64,000 bases of DNA, taken from contig PUFA01000007.1 in assembly GCA_003508835.1 (NCBI GenBank), forward strand, positions 16,763,001 through 16,827,000, given 5' to 3'. The notes beneath the pieces are model-generated. The model was not told the origin of the DNA. It searched no databases and saw nothing but the letters and a program-made list of their open reading frames with translations. The position numbers and the translations under genes were made by a program. Shown here piece after piece: positions 47,590-59,504 of the stretch. Source of the DNA: Eonycteris spelaea. Its lineage: Eukaryota; Chordata; Mammalia; Chiroptera; Pteropodidae. Position 1 is the stretch's first letter, and every line of letters starts with the position of its first letter.

Positions 47590-47960
47590 CTATTAACAGC
47601 CACAGGCAGGCCAGAGGAATTCAGCAACTCAAATAAATTAATTAGTGAAACTACCAATTAATTTGCAGCCCATTTATCAGAAAAGCTTAATGACTCTGAC
47701 ATAAGCCCATATCTCATTTCACAACCTGCTGTACCACCCCTGCTCCCTGCAGCTGTTCCTTGTTGTTCTGCAGAACACCAGCACGCTCCCAAATGCTTGC
47801 CAGAATTGGTGTCCCCGGGTTTTCTGCACCTCTGGGGTAGGGACCTGGCAGAGATGTGGGCCAGCTGATGAGGCCATGATGCCAGACTTTCCTTTTCCGC
47901 TCAGTCCTTTTGGCCTATTTACATGGTATTAGCAGATGGTTCCTTATTTTCAGATGTTTT
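47590..47960. promoter_or_regulatory. Candidate conserved noncoding block with homeodomain sites
   Basis: No repeat is recognisable. The left part carries paired homeodomain-type cores, TTAATTA at 47,638-47,644 and AATTAATT at 47,656-47,663, within 26 bases. The right part (47,700-47,900) is markedly richer in G+C than most of the window. The motif content is visible; an enhancer role is inference and conservation is untested. Boundaries are approximate. Confidence 0.3.
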
Positions 47961-48149
47961 ACAACTCTCAAAAAAAAAAAAAAAGGTTTTATTGCTGTCA
48001 TTCCATTTTTCATGTTGAAGAAAGGTGAGATCCAGAATGAAAGAGAGGTCCAGAGACACACATGTGTACTTCAGTGAAAAATGATGAAACATCAATCCTA
48101 ACTTCCATTAAAGAAAAAGGAATTATATACTTGGCCGTTTCCACATATC

Positions 48150-48260
48150 ATTCATTCATTCAGTCTGTTTTTAATAGCTTATTGCATCCTGCTTATCTTA
48201 GAAACAAAGACATACGTGAAACATGGAGGTGATCCCTTTCTTTCATAAATATAGATTGAT
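48150..48260 (-). mobile_element. Possible L2 3' end, antisense
   Basis: Starts 'cattcattcattcagtctgt' and continues with diverged antisense L2-like text. Weak. Confidence 0.35.
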
Positions 48261-48667
48261 ATTCTCATTGTTCATTTTCTTTGGAAAAAATAACTCCAAA
48301 AATTGTAAAAGGAAAAACTAGGAAGCAGTCCCAAATGGTAGCTCTTTACATACAAATAATTATGAAAATGTCGCCCTTCTGTACCTCCATTCCTGCGGTA
48401 GCAATGTCCCTTCTTCACTCCAACTGGCTTCAACACAAACTTGGACTTTATTTGTAAATTGCAGCTTGTAATCTCCAAATTTAAAATCGGCTCTCATTTT
48501 CACTTGTGTTACCCCCTTTGTGTTTTTAGGTAACCATAAAATTTAGGTAAAAAAATAACAGAGCTGTTAATCAATAATTATAACTAACATTATCTTCCAC
48601 AGGAGTTGCTTAGAAATGAAAGTTATGTTGTGTGACAAAAAGTTCTGTTTGATTTTGACTTTCACAG
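48261..48667. other. Nothing recognised
   Basis: No gene visible. The minus-strand open frame at 48,272-48,478 has no recognisable domain. Confidence 0.45.
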
Positions 48668-48793
48668 GTTTATCTGATTCAAGAAAAAGAAGCCCAGTAT
48701 TTACTACCTGTTACATATGCAGAAAATGAACAAGACATAAAAGGCAATATAGAAATAAAGATTAAGAATTCAGATAATTTAGGAGGAATGACT
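48668..48793 (+). other. Exon-like segment, 42 codons, unconfirmed
   Basis: A stretch open in one frame, preceded by a pyrimidine-leaning tract ending in CAG (48,665-48,667) and followed at once by a near-consensus donor GTGAGT (48,794-48,799). Its length is 126 bases, divisible by three, so inclusion would keep frame. The translation begins VYLIQEKEAQYLLPVTY and ends IKNSDNLGGMT. I do not recognise the protein. Against it: 42 open codons are easily reached by chance, and part of the text loosely resembles antisense L2. It is reported because frame, acceptor and donor agree, not as a gene call. Confidence 0.18.
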
Positions 48794-48832
48794 GTGAGTG
48801 TGTGTGCACATTTGTGAACACATGTCTCTCTC

Positions 48833-48930
48833 TATAGATAGATAGATGATAGATAGATAGATAGGTGATAGATGGATGGATGGATGGATAGATAGGTAGA
48901 TAGATAGATAGATAGATAGATAGAAAGAAA
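48833..48930. repeat. (GATA)n/(GATG)n microsatellite
   Basis: Tetranucleotide tract, mostly GATA with a GATG block at about 48,871-48,888, ending in GAAAG. Confidence 0.96.
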
Positions 48931-48934
48931 GGAG

Positions 48935-49520
48935 AGATTTACTAGAAAATATTACTACAACAGGAGGAAAGGGACTGCTACTTTGGGGAGGGAGACTATT
49001 TCAATAAGAACACTCTCACTATAAGAATAAGAACTACAAACACCTCAAAGGCTAGTCAGAAAAGGGCTTTCCTTTTATAGGGAGAAGTAAACAAGGCAAG
49101 GAAGAACAAGATGCCAGTAAATGGGAAGAAACAATTATTTGATAGAACAGTAGATCAGAGGCTGTTTTGCTTGAGGTCAGTCTTTTCCCAGGAAGATGTT
49201 TAAGGAGAGGTTGTAGGCTAGCTCAGGGTGACGGAGGCTGTTTCTAAGTTCTGGGGCCCTGAGGAAAAGAAAGAAGCTTATCTAAAGTCTGATCAAGTCT
49301 ATATACCAAAGGCTTTTTTGTTGTTGTTGTTTGGTCCAGATTGGTCAGTGGATACAAGCAGTCCAGCTAACATTTATAAAGCAATGGATGGGAATTTAGA
49401 GGGCTTGTGTCTGTACATGTCATAGGCGAACAAGGAGGGCATCTGTGAATCTTTCGCAAGTCATATGGGAAAATACAGTGCCTTGCGATAAGCCCTTTAA
49501 GACCACAGAAGGGCAGGAGG
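48935..49520. other. Unidentified repeat-like block after the GATA tract
   Basis: Starts 'gagagatttactagaaaata' right after the microsatellite, with more balanced composition than its surroundings. In style it resembles an antisense LTR, but I cannot name it. It contains a GTT run near 49,319. The open frame at 49,228-49,425 is not recognised. Confidence 0.25.
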
Positions 49521-49554
49521 ATTTCTTAATCATTGTCATTTTCCAGAGCACCAG

Positions 49555-49690
49555 GCTGATATAAAATATAACAGTGTCAGCACCATCCCCTGAGGAATTT
49601 TGTCTGTTCTGTTTAGTATTGTATGCCCAGTACCTAGGATAGCATCTAGCTTATTATTGGTATTAAATACACATTTTTGAGAGGTCAGAA
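49555..49690 (+). mobile_element. L2 3' end
   Basis: L2 tail order: 'tttgtctgttctgtttagta', 'ttgtatgcccagtacctagg', 'atagcatctagcttattatt' and 'attaaatacacattt'. Confidence 0.62.
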
Positions 49691-49974
49691 CAGATGTTCT
49701 TATGGGAAGAGAAATGACCTCCTTCACTATTTTCCTAAGTCGATAAACAGACAACCTTCTTTTAAAATGCATTCAGTAATATACCTAAATCCCTCAAGTA
49801 GAGGAACCACATTTTAAAGATGTCACTATCATCACCTCCTTTTGTAAATGAGTTTTCATATATGGAATGGAATTTGAACTCTCCTAAATAGTAAGATTTT
49901 TCTTTTCTCCTTAAGAACTGGATTCTATTCTTGGCCATTATGGCAAGGGTCAATAGTATTTGATAATTCATAGT

Positions 49975-50110
49975 ATTTTGTACACTTCAAAGTGTTTGCA
50001 CAGACCAATGAAACAATTTTCATTTGATCTTCACCGTGACTCTATGAGGTAGGTAAGAAAGTTTTGATTATACATGACTTAAGAAACATTAAAAATAAAA
50101 CCTAGTAAAC
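49975..50110 (+). mobile_element. MIR SINE
   Basis: MIR text: 'catttgatcttcaccgtgac' then 'tctatgaggtaggtaagaaa', diverging afterwards. Confidence 0.6.
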
Positions 50111-50164
50111 GTAGTGTTTTTATGGTTTAATAGGCATTCAGAGGAGAAAAAAAGATTATTACCT

Positions 50165-50420
50165 AGGTCAGAGTTTCTCAACACTTTAAAAAAATCACTC
50201 CAGATAGCCTTTCAAAAGTTTTTCCTAATTACCTATTTTTCTAATCATGAATTTCTATTATTATAGAAAACTATATATTATTTTATACACTATATGTATA
50301 TTTGTGCATTTTCCATAAAATAGGATTTTTTTTATCCCAAAGAACCAGTTTTTATGTTTTTGGAGATGACATCCCCCTGCAGAGCACACATGGCTTCGTT
50401 TGACAATTTTCCCTATGCTG
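50165..50420. mobile_element. Possible hAT-like element
   Basis: The left end 'cagagtttctcaacacttt' and the right end 'cacatggcttcgtttgacaa' look like decayed inverted ends of a MER-type hAT transposon. The interior is unrecognised. Tentative. Confidence 0.2.
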
Positions 50421-50469
50421 TCTCACATACCGTGAGCAGCTACATCGGCATTTGCGTGGCATATGCTTG

Positions 50470-50600
50470 CTTATTTTACACAACAAAATTTACTCCCATT
50501 TTATAGATAATAAAATCAAAGTCCATAAAGCTTGAATGATTTGTGTGATGACACATATCTCGTCTCTGCTAGAGAAGAGATGTAAGTAAAATGCCTAGCC
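50470..50600 (+). mobile_element. MIR SINE
   Basis: MIR core: 'ctcccattttatagataata', 'aaatcaaagtccataaagct' and 'gatttgtgtgatgacacat'. Confidence 0.62.
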
Positions 50601-51639
50601 TTCTGTGTTCTTTTGAACTATTATAAAAGAGCCCTCTGTGTTTTGTATCTATAAAGATTTGCTATGATAAGTAGACAAACATTCAGCTACTGAGTATAAT
50701 ACACTCTCCCAGTATTCTAAAAATACCTAATAAAAAAGAAAAATCTCTGATCAAAGTTAATAAGCTACTCTCCCAAACACATTGAGTGCAGTGATGTGTG
50801 CTCTATCGATTTTGGAGTATTGTAGAAGGATCTGATATTAGAGTTGTTGTTCAGAAAACATTGGTTGACTCTCTTATGAGTGACTGAGTAAATTAATGAC
50901 CTGTTTTCCTCAAATATAAAATGTGAAATAAAGATAGATTTTTAAAATGTTTCTTGTTAGAAAAAATAATACATCACATCATAGAACAAAATGCAGAATG
51001 TGTGTGGGTCTATATTAAACTGATAATAAAGATTTTCCTCTAATATCATTCTATTGCCAGTAATGCCAATTTACAGATCTCCTATCTATCTGCTTACAAG
51101 CTTTAGACTTTAGAGATAGTATCCAAGGAGCCTGATGAGGATGAGATGTAAGCTTTATCAGTGGGGCTTAATGTTCCTAAAAGTGAAGGGCTTCTTTATA
51201 AGGCTGGACTAGAGAATGTAGCTGAGACTTAAAGCCACCCAACCTCATAATCTTTATTGCCGGAAAAACAGAAAACCTCTAAGCATGCTAGCTATCCATA
51301 TGAGAAGAGTAGAGGGGGTGTCTTTGATTATTTTGTAGATTCAAGATGCTGAGAGAGATGAGAGAGAGGGAGGTAGAGGGAAAGGATGGGGTGGGGGGAT
51401 CATTTTATACTTTTAAAAGTGGTAAATACATTCACCATATTGCTCAAGATATCACATTGTTACCATATTCTTTTCTTGGGATACAGATCAAGTAAAGGAA
51501 GGTAAGGAGACTAAAAGAATTCCCTCTTAATACTGCCCCTTCCTGGGTTGTGGAGAAGGATTTATACCAAATAGTAAAAGGAAGATGGAACAATAAGACT
51601 TTCCAACTAAAAACCTTTAGTAAAGCGGATGCTTTGAGC
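50601..51639. other. Nothing recognised
   Basis: About 1 kb without a supported gene. A purine-rich GAGA patch lies at about 51,352-51,395. Confidence 0.45.
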
Positions 51640-52110
51640 TGTTATTCGATATTAGTAATAGTCATAGCTATTTGGGTTGCAAGTGACAGAAAATCAATAG
51701 AACTTGTTTTGGCAAGGAAATTAATGTATTGTAAGAATATTAGGTTTGAACTTGTAATAGAAGAAGTGGTTGAAAACTAAACAGTAAGAAAGAAAGGAAC
51801 AAATAAATTAGGATGCCACCAAAACTTATTGTATCCATCTGTCATGTCTGGCTTCCTCTGGAGAGCATACTTCATCCATGCATGGGCTCTGTTTACTTCA
51901 GACCACTTGACAGGATCCACAGTTATCACTGACAGGTAATGAAACTCATATTCTAGTGAAGGACTCTCTCTCCTTCAGTTCTGTTAAAAAACAAATATTA
52001 TAGACGAACTCTCATTGGCTTAGCTTTGGTCATTAGTTGGACCAAATCCAGCAGGGCATGGGAACAGATTACAGTAAACCAGTTGAACTGTTACTGGAAC
52101 CACACTGCTG
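51640..52110. mobile_element. Ancient interspersed repeat, family uncertain
   Basis: Recognisable phrases are 'ttgggttgcaagtgacagaa', 'ctggcttcctctggagagca' and 'ctctcattggcttagctttg' with 'ggtcattagttggaccaa'. I recognise these as a common old mammalian repeat but cannot name the family with confidence. The open frame at 51,550-51,780 overlaps its start and is taken as chance. Confidence 0.35.
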
Positions 52111-52489
52111 AGCAGGGGCAGCAATTATGGGCAGTAGATATGATATGAGTACAGCTTATCTGGGCATATCTGTATGTAAGTGGTCAGCATGAGAGATAGA
52201 CTGACAATGGACCAGAAAAGAACTGCCTTTTTTTTTTTTTTTGTAGCATTGATGTTAAGTATGGCTATATCTATCATTTAAAAAAAATCTAAAATGAGAT
52301 AAAATATTAAACTAAAAATTAAAAGTGAGATTATTCACATGAAAATAAGTTTTCAAGTACTGGAAGGTTTTACTTTATTATGCCTTTTTGGTGGGTATAT
52401 GTTAATTTATAAGATGTTCATTATTAATCTCAGATGCTGCAAATAACATATTATGAACAGTTTTTATGGTCACCAATCTCTGAATGGCC
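52111..52489. other. Nothing recognised
   Basis: Contains a poly-T run at about 52,229-52,243. No gene is visible. Confidence 0.45.
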
Positions 52490-52945
52490 TGAGGACATTT
52501 GAGACTATCCTATGAAGAGAACATTGGTATGATGCAGAAACAGTCTTGCACTATAGAAGCCCTAAATGCCAGACATCCTTTCCCCCAGTTTCCCTTAAGA
52601 AATGTGAATTTGACCAATTCTTGATCTACACAAAATTGAATCACAAGTAACTGAGCCAAAGGATTAGAGGCAACTGGCAACAGAGGCAGAACTATCTAGT
52701 TTGTAGGGCACCAAAAGAAACTGGCAATGGCCACCTCGATGGACTAGTTCTGGGCTCTGATATTGTCTCCGAACCTTGCACTGTCCAGTTTTCTTTATTC
52801 CTGCTTATCTTCTGAGCCTGGTTTCCAGCATTCTGGATTTCTTAGCACTAACCAACAGCATAATAAACTTTTTTCCTGTTTAAATAAGTTAGAATTAATT
52901 TTCAATGTTTGTGACCTAGACCTTTGCTTGATACGTAAGAAGAAC
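52490..52945 (+). mobile_element. LTR-like ancient repeat
   Basis: The right end reads 'cataataaacttttttcctg' then 'tttaaataagttagaattaa' and 'ttcaatgtttgtgacctaga', the poly(A)-signal and tail style of old ERVL/MaLR-type LTRs. The family is uncertain. The open frame at 52,763-52,957 lies inside it. Confidence 0.37.
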
Positions 52946-54094
52946 TCAATGTCTTAAGAACTAGATCCCTCGAAGAATAAATTGCATGTAATAATAAAAT
53001 CTCTTGGAATTTATTTTCAGTTTAATGAGAAAATAAGGTCAGATTTGTATATGGTTTGTCAGAAATACAGTTCTGTGTAAAGTATACCAGCATTCAGTCT
53101 TTGTGAGTGATATTAAAGCCATTCTTAGGATATAAGAAGATAGTTATTGGTCAAGATTTCTAGTCTTTAAACATTTTATATAAGGTGATTTTTTTTTCAT
53201 TTGTAGCTTGTAAATTGATAATTGTCTCACCAATGTGTAAAGTTCTAGAAATATTTTCTCTTTCATTATTAATGTACAACACAACTTTTATTTATAAATT
53301 TTAGTATAACAGAGTAGAAGCACCAAAGAAATACTAAGACTGAGAAAATCATATTATCATGTTAAGTGAAGAATTGAAACTCTAATGATTGCAAAATCCA
53401 AGTAGGTCACATTTATTCTATGGTCCAGAATATAATCATATTAACAGAGTTTGATAACAGCCTTCTACTCCAAGCCTTCCAGTAATTGTTTGATGAATGC
53501 AAGGGCTTATTGCTTTGATTGATCTCATCTCAAAATCTTGTCCACAGTCAAATTGTTCAATTTCAGATTGTAATTTTATAACTTATATTTACAAAGACAC
53601 TCTACTGACTATATATGCTCAGTGGAAAATTTCTGCTTTTTATTTAATTCATAGATATCACATAATAAATTTCCAGGCAATTAGAAGTTCTGATTCAATT
53701 CTAAGTTCATACACAGATATGCTTTGTATAAAACATATGTTCCAAGAAGTTTGCATAAAAATTTGTCTTAAAATTACATTTAAAATGTTCAATGAAGCTT
53801 AATTTCTCTTTTTTAAAATTTAGTCTGTCTTAATATTAACAATATTTCATTTTGAATAGTAGTTTTTAGTACTGTTAGCAGTTTTAATTTTTATGGTTAT
53901 AAGCAGTGAATGTACATTAATTAGCTTTAGATGGGATATCTGGTTATTTGTGATAATGAATGATATAGGAGTAATAGGAAGTAAAAAGTCACTTTAATAA
54001 AGATAAATACATCCATATGGGATACTTTGTAACTCAAAAGAAGAAATAACAAATCATAGATAATGTAAGCCATGATATAGAAAAAGAAAGGGAA
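52946..54094. other. Nothing recognised
   Basis: 1.1 kb of AT-rich DNA. The 101-codon open frame at 53,497-53,802 has no domain that I recognise and no start or splice context. Confidence 0.45.
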
Positions 54095-54250
54095 CTAATA
54101 GTTGCTGGTCACTTTTGTACACAATTACATGTTACCTATTTTACCCTCACAATAGTTGAAGAAAAGGAATGACTATTTCTGTTTCTCAAATTAAAAAAAA
54201 AAATGCTCAGCGTTTAATTGGTACATGTCATATAGCTAGTAATTAATACT
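54095..54250 (+). mobile_element. MIR SINE
   Basis: MIR order: 'acacaattacatgttaccta', 'ttttaccctcacaatagttg' and 'gtacatgtcatatagctagt'. Confidence 0.67.
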
Positions 54251-54510
54251 TTGAGATAATGATTTTTAATGAAAATTAAACACAACTTAACTCCTCCAAA
54301 AACTATTTCTTCAATAGTATTAAAGTATAGTGGACATTTAGTACATATTTTATGAATTAATGTATATAGAGGAATTAAATAATTTTAAAATACTCATTTT
54401 GATGCTAATGTATATATCACCAATTATCTCTAAACACTCCTCAAATTTTAAAATCATTCTCCAATACATTAAAATATTTCCTGGAGCTCTTCAAATAGTA
54501 GCTCTCGCTC

Positions 54511-54514
<4 letters not shown>

Positions 54515-54554
<40 letters not shown>

Positions 54555-54577
54555 CATATATATATATATATATATAA
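54515..54577. repeat. (CT)n followed by (AT)n
   Basis: About 37 bases of CT (54,515-54,551) followed by an AT run (54,556-54,577). MLT1-type LTRs carry a CT-rich stretch at this place, so this is an expansion within the LTR. Open frames on both strands here (54,360-54,668 and 54,441-54,644) are repeat artefacts. Confidence 0.95.
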
Positions 54578-54770
54578 ATTTGTACCATGTGAGGACACAG
54601 CAAGAAGTCAACCATCTGCAAATCAAGAAGAGAGCCCTCACCATACACTGACCTTGGTGGCATCTTGATCTTGAATTTCTTATCTCCCAAAGTTTGATAA
54701 AATAAGTTTTAATTATTTACATCATCTCGTCTCTGTATTTTGTTATGGTGGCCTGATCAAACGAATAGAG
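54578..54770 (+). mobile_element. MLT1-type MaLR LTR, 3' half
   Basis: Clear MaLR text: 'ccatgtgaggacacagcaag', 'aagtcaaccatctgcaaatc', 'aagaagagagccctcaccat', 'cttgatcttgaatttcttat' and an end 'tattttgttatggtggcc'. The CT tract just upstream belongs to the same LTR. Confidence 0.8.
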
Positions 54771-56354
54771 AGACCCCAATCTGTTTTTGTTAAGTTAATT
54801 GACTCTTGTCTATTGGTTTATATTAAAAAGTATATAGATATTGCTTTTTTCCCCTCACATCTTTTCTTTGTTTTTATGGGCTTTTGTTTCTAAAATTGCA
54901 TTTTTTGTTGTGGTTGTGGGGTTTATAGAGAGTAGGGCTAAATGCATGTACTCCATCTACTGTCTCTAATCAAAAGTTAACTCATTTCAGTGCTTTTAAA
55001 AATGAAATTATACTTTACTCAGGCCTTACCTATTTTGTAAGTGAAATGGAGAGTAGGACAAATTTATTTTCTGAGGTTCTCAACAACACTTGAATTTACA
55101 CAATTCAGGGAAAATGCTCTGATACGGTCTTCCGTCACTATGTCTGTTATTCTCAGGATCCAGGCTCAGGTTCATAAGGTTCACTCAAGGGCAAATTGGT
55201 CCAGTTAACATTCATCCATCTCAGCCAAACTTGTGCATGAATTTCCCAAACATCCATACAGGTACCTTTATTACAAGTTTTTGCCATTTATATATATTTC
55301 ATATGAGCTGGGGCTAGATTCCTACCACTCACTAAAACACTCATTTCTATTGCTCTTCATTGAATTCACATATCCTAGTTCCCATACCCTTTCTTGTCTT
55401 TGAGAAATCACTCTTATCGGAACAGTTTCCATCTAAAGCAATCTAGTCTAATTACTTCCAAGGGTCTAAGGAAGTGGCTATTAATGAAGATGTACAGCTA
55501 GAGAACAATTTTGGGGGTGTGTTATTTATTGCCACATTGATGAGTGAGATAATTACATTTCTTGAGGCAGGACCATACCAGACATTTCAAAATTCACTGA
55601 GAAGTTCCATATAATGAAGAATTATTTGCACCATTTATGACTTTCAAGTGTCTTGATATTTGCATAGGCGAATACTCTAATATAATTATTTGATCACATA
55701 CTCTAACTCTTATTTACATATTAATGCAAACTAATTTTTCAAAATTTTAATATAAAATGAATATTTTATATATGCAAACTTCATGTATGTGTATTGATGA
55801 AAGACTGGATTTTGTTTTGTTCAGAACCTTTCTAAGAGTTATCATATCTCCAAGGGCCGCACTTCCAAGGTATTTGTGTGACCAGTCCAACAAACTTCCA
55901 TTAGTTTGCGTTTGTGGTTTTACCCACTTATTAATTCATGACATCTTCTAATAAAGTAATGTAAATATGCATGTAGTAAATTATACATTACTTCATAATA
56001 AATATATCTCGTTTCTCCATTTTTTATTATTTTAAATAAGATTGTATTTCATGTTTAAGTGGTTTATATTATCTGTGAATTTTAATTCTGGACATTACTT
56101 GGGGGGTATAAAAATATTTTTAAGTGTATTATGGACATGGTATGGTTGTGAATGAAAAGATTTAGCCACAAAGAAAACTTGAGGATTCAAAGCTTTATCT
56201 AGACTCTTTGAATGTAAATGCAACATACATTTATTATTTATAAGTAGCTTACAGTAGAGAAGTAAGACAGTTAATTTCTCAATATTAATATGCCTCATTA
56301 GATTGCTAATCACCACATGCTGTAAAACCTGAAGGCATATGTCTTTTAAAACTA
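54771..56354. other. Nothing firmly recognised
   Basis: 1.6 kb without a supported gene. 55,080-55,680 has no visible repeat and might contain conserved noncoding sequence, but no specific motif supports that. Open frames at 55,757-55,951 and 56,095-56,358 (minus) lack recognisable domains. Confidence 0.4.
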
Positions 56355-56425
56355 TCATTTATTTATTATTTCAGCAGAAATTTACTGAATATCTACTACA
56401 TACCAGATAGTTACATAATAATATT
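56355..56425 (-). mobile_element. L2 3' end, antisense
   Basis: Short antisense L2 start: 'atttcagcagaaatttactg' then 'aatatctactacataccaga'. Confidence 0.45.
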
Positions 56426-56459
56426 TAATTTTGATATTTTTACTGTTTTATTATAACTT

Positions 56460-56935
56460 ACTCTCTCTTTTTTTTTCCTTCTCTCCTTCCCTTTCTCACT
56501 TTCTTCTATTTATTTTGAAAATTCTGCAAGTAAGGTATGGATACATTCTGCTTGTGAAAAATCAATAATAAAAATTTTCAGAAAGGAACGTCCTCTTTTA
56601 GCATTCTGTTCCTTTATAATTTTACTCTTTTCATCACCAATCACTGTTCTATTTTTAGTGTTTACATATCAGTAAGACATATGTGTGTTTTTGTAGTGGA
56701 GAAGAGTATGATGTGTTTAAGTGTGTATGTGTGTAGAGGTGTTAAGGTATTATTTTGAATTGTAGGTATCTTGCTCTATTATGTGTGTGTGTGTGTGTAC
56801 ACACACATATACTTGTATGTATTTTTAATTAAAAAGTATATCTTAGAGTTCCACTCATGTCAGTGCACATAGTTCTCCTTTATTATCTGCTGCATTATAT
56901 TCCATACATTAGAATATTAGTCTTCTATATTAAAT
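56460..56935 (-). mobile_element. Old L1 (L1M) 3' end, antisense
   Basis: The right half follows antisense L1M: 'gagttccactcatgtcagtg', 'ctgctgcattatattccata'. The left half is the pyrimidine-rich and diverged 3' UTR. A TG run followed by AC (56,782-56,808) lies inside. Confidence 0.57.
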
Positions 56936-58601
56936 AGCAATAACATATTTCATAACACTATAAATCACTTAAGCATAACTAGAAAGGTTCAGAGAATCTG
57001 AAAGAGGGAAGATTAAGCTGCAAGAGGGTATGTGGTGTTTGAAAAAATCAGGTGGAAGGTCACCAAGGAAAATCATCTACCATCCACTTCTAAATTTATT
57101 TTGCTTAAACTATAAGGATGCAGAAGTAGATCAAATTGAAGAGAAATAAGGGGAGCTTTCAATCAAGATCAGTAGTAAATGCTATGCTTACCTCTTCCCA
57201 TGACCACATCAAATTACAACTAAACTACAGAACAATCATCATTGAGAATCATAAAGTCTAGCTGAGCAGAAGTCTTACAACTAAGTACATATAGAAGAAA
57301 CCACGTCAAGACTGGTAGAGAAGCGGAAACTCCTAACAAACTGCTCTCATATTCACGCTATAAATCGAGAGGGATTATCTTGGCTACAAGGGGTCCCTCA
57401 GAGTTACAAGGGGCCTCAATCCCATGCCAGGCTCCCTATCCAAGGTTACAGTGCTGGGAAGAGAAGTCCCCATAACTTCTGGTTATGAAAACCAGCAGAG
57501 ATTGTGGCTGAGTGAGACGGAGAACTGTAGGAGTCCTAGGTGCTCCTCTTAAAGGGCTTGTGGGTGGACTTACTCACTGAAAGACTCACTACTCTGAGCT
57601 CCAGCACTGGGGCAGCTCAAAAGGTGCCAGGGACATATGGGGGAGAAACTGAATTGTCTGGCTTCAGGGTGAAGACTTAAGGGGCAGCTTTCTGCCAGAC
57701 AAACGTGCTGGCAGAAGCCATGTTCCTTTGTGATCCCGCCCCAACTCAGCCTGACTTGCAGGAGGGCATCAAATCTGAGTCTCCATCAACCTGGCTAACA
57801 CTGTTCATCCTGCCCTGGTGATTCCTAGAGACCCACCACACTCAATATGAGGGACCCACTCAAGCTGCTTCCAGTGGCTTTTCCATACAAATGGCCTGTC
57901 TTGGCTCATGCTGTGAACTTTTCTAAATCTTTCAAAGGTTTGTAAATCCCAAACAGGCATCATCTGGCCTTGGTATGCTGGGTACATCTTGCTAAGCAGC
58001 CCCAATTTTGGCATTAGCAGCAACTGGTCTTGGTTTGTAGTTTAGCCTCTCTCAGGTATCTTCAAGCCTAACACAAGTAATAATCATCTGCAGATCACTT
58101 TGTAGCTCCCATCAACTCTCCCTGGGCAGGGCACAGCAGTGGCTGACTTTGGCCTGCACCAGAGCTCTTCCCAAGATGCCCCAGAATATACACATCAATG
58201 GTCAGCTTTAGACCACACCAGAGCACCACCCAACTACTTCCACGAATGACACACTCAAAGGGCAGATTGAAAGACACCAGAACAACATGAAAGTGAATCC
58301 TACTCTGTAGGGCCAGCCCCTGTACAACAGCGCCTCCACTCTAGTCATGGTCATTACTCACAACCAATCAGTCTGAAGGTCAGTCCCTCCCACTGATGTG
58401 CCAACAACAATCAAGGTTCAACTATAAGAGGGGGCACATACAACCACACAGTGGACACTGCTGGAACACCTGGCACAGGTGACCAGGGAGACTGTGCTAC
58501 TGGGCTGGACAGGATGTCTACTACATAAGCCCATTCTACCAATTGAGAGACATAGCAGCCCTACCTAGTACATAGAAAAAAACCACACAGAGACAGCCAA
58601 A

Positions 58602-59490
58602 ATGGGGAGGCAAAGAAATATATTCCGAATGAAAAAAAAATAAACACACACACAGCAACAAAAATTCCAGAAAAATAAGTAAACAAATGGAGACAAGCAA
58701 TCTACAAGAGACAGAGTTCAAAACACTAGTTATAATAATCTCAGTGACCTCAGTGAAAACTTCAACAAAAGTATAGGAAACATAAAATTAATATAAAAAA
58801 CATAAATAAGAACCAGTCACAAATGAAGAATACAATAATCGATAAAGAATATATTAGAGGGAATCAACAGTAGATTAGATGAAGCAGAGGACTGAATCAG
58901 TGATTTCAAAGATAAGGTAGCAGAAAACACCCAATCAGAACAGCAACAAAGAAAAAGATCTGAAAAATGAGGATAGTTTAAGGGGCCTTTGAGACAACAT
59001 CAATTATAACAACATTTGCATCACAGTGGTACCAGAAGAGAGAGCAAGGGTTTGAAAACCTTTTTGAAGAAATAATGATGGAAACTTCCCTAACCTGGTA
59101 AAAGAAATAGACATACACCCAGGAAACATAGAGTCTCAAATAAGATGAACCCAAAGAGGCCTACACCCTGACACATTAAATTAACATGCCAAAAGTTAAA
59201 GACACAAAATGAATCTTAAAAGCCACAAGAGAAAAGCAGTTATTTACCTACAAGAGAGCTCCCATAAGATTGTCAACTCATTTCTTAACAGAAAATTTGC
59301 AGGCCAGAAAGATTGGCACAAAATAGTCAAAGTATTGAAAAGCAAGGATCTACAACCAAGATTACTCTACCTATCAAAGTAATCATTTAGAATCACAGGA
59401 CAGAGAAAAACTTCTCAGACAAGGAAAAGCTAAAAGAATCTACCACCACCAAACCAGTATTACAAGAAATGATAAAGACTTCTTTAAGAA
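58602..59490 (+). pseudogene. L1 ORF1 pseudogene
   Basis: ORF1 encodes the RNA-binding protein of L1 (coiled coil, RRM, C-terminal domain), which coats the L1 transcript in the cytoplasm. The start codon at 58,602 is in its usual context ('cagccaaaatggggaggcaa'), but the frame stops after 13 codons in an A-rich run. Downstream text still follows the ORF1 consensus in several frames: 'gaaaacttcaacaaaagtat' (coiled coil), 'gacaacatcaattataacaa' (start of RRM) and 'accctgacacattaaatta' (RRM). The C-terminal domain includes 'aaaatttgcaggccagaaag' and 'gattactctacctatcaaag'. Frameshifts and stops are spread throughout, so no protein is made. The end near 59,490 is approximate. Confidence 0.88.
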
Positions 59491-59504
59491 GAAAAAGATC
59501 AAAA

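Noticed and set aside
54360..54668. 102-codon plus-strand and 67-codon minus-strand open frames
   Set aside because: Their cores are the CT and AT tracts and the MLT1 LTR tail.
57805..58277. Minus-strand open frames of 72 and 60 codons with balanced composition
   Set aside because: They lie antisense within the L1 5' UTR, which explains the higher G+C and the lack of stops.
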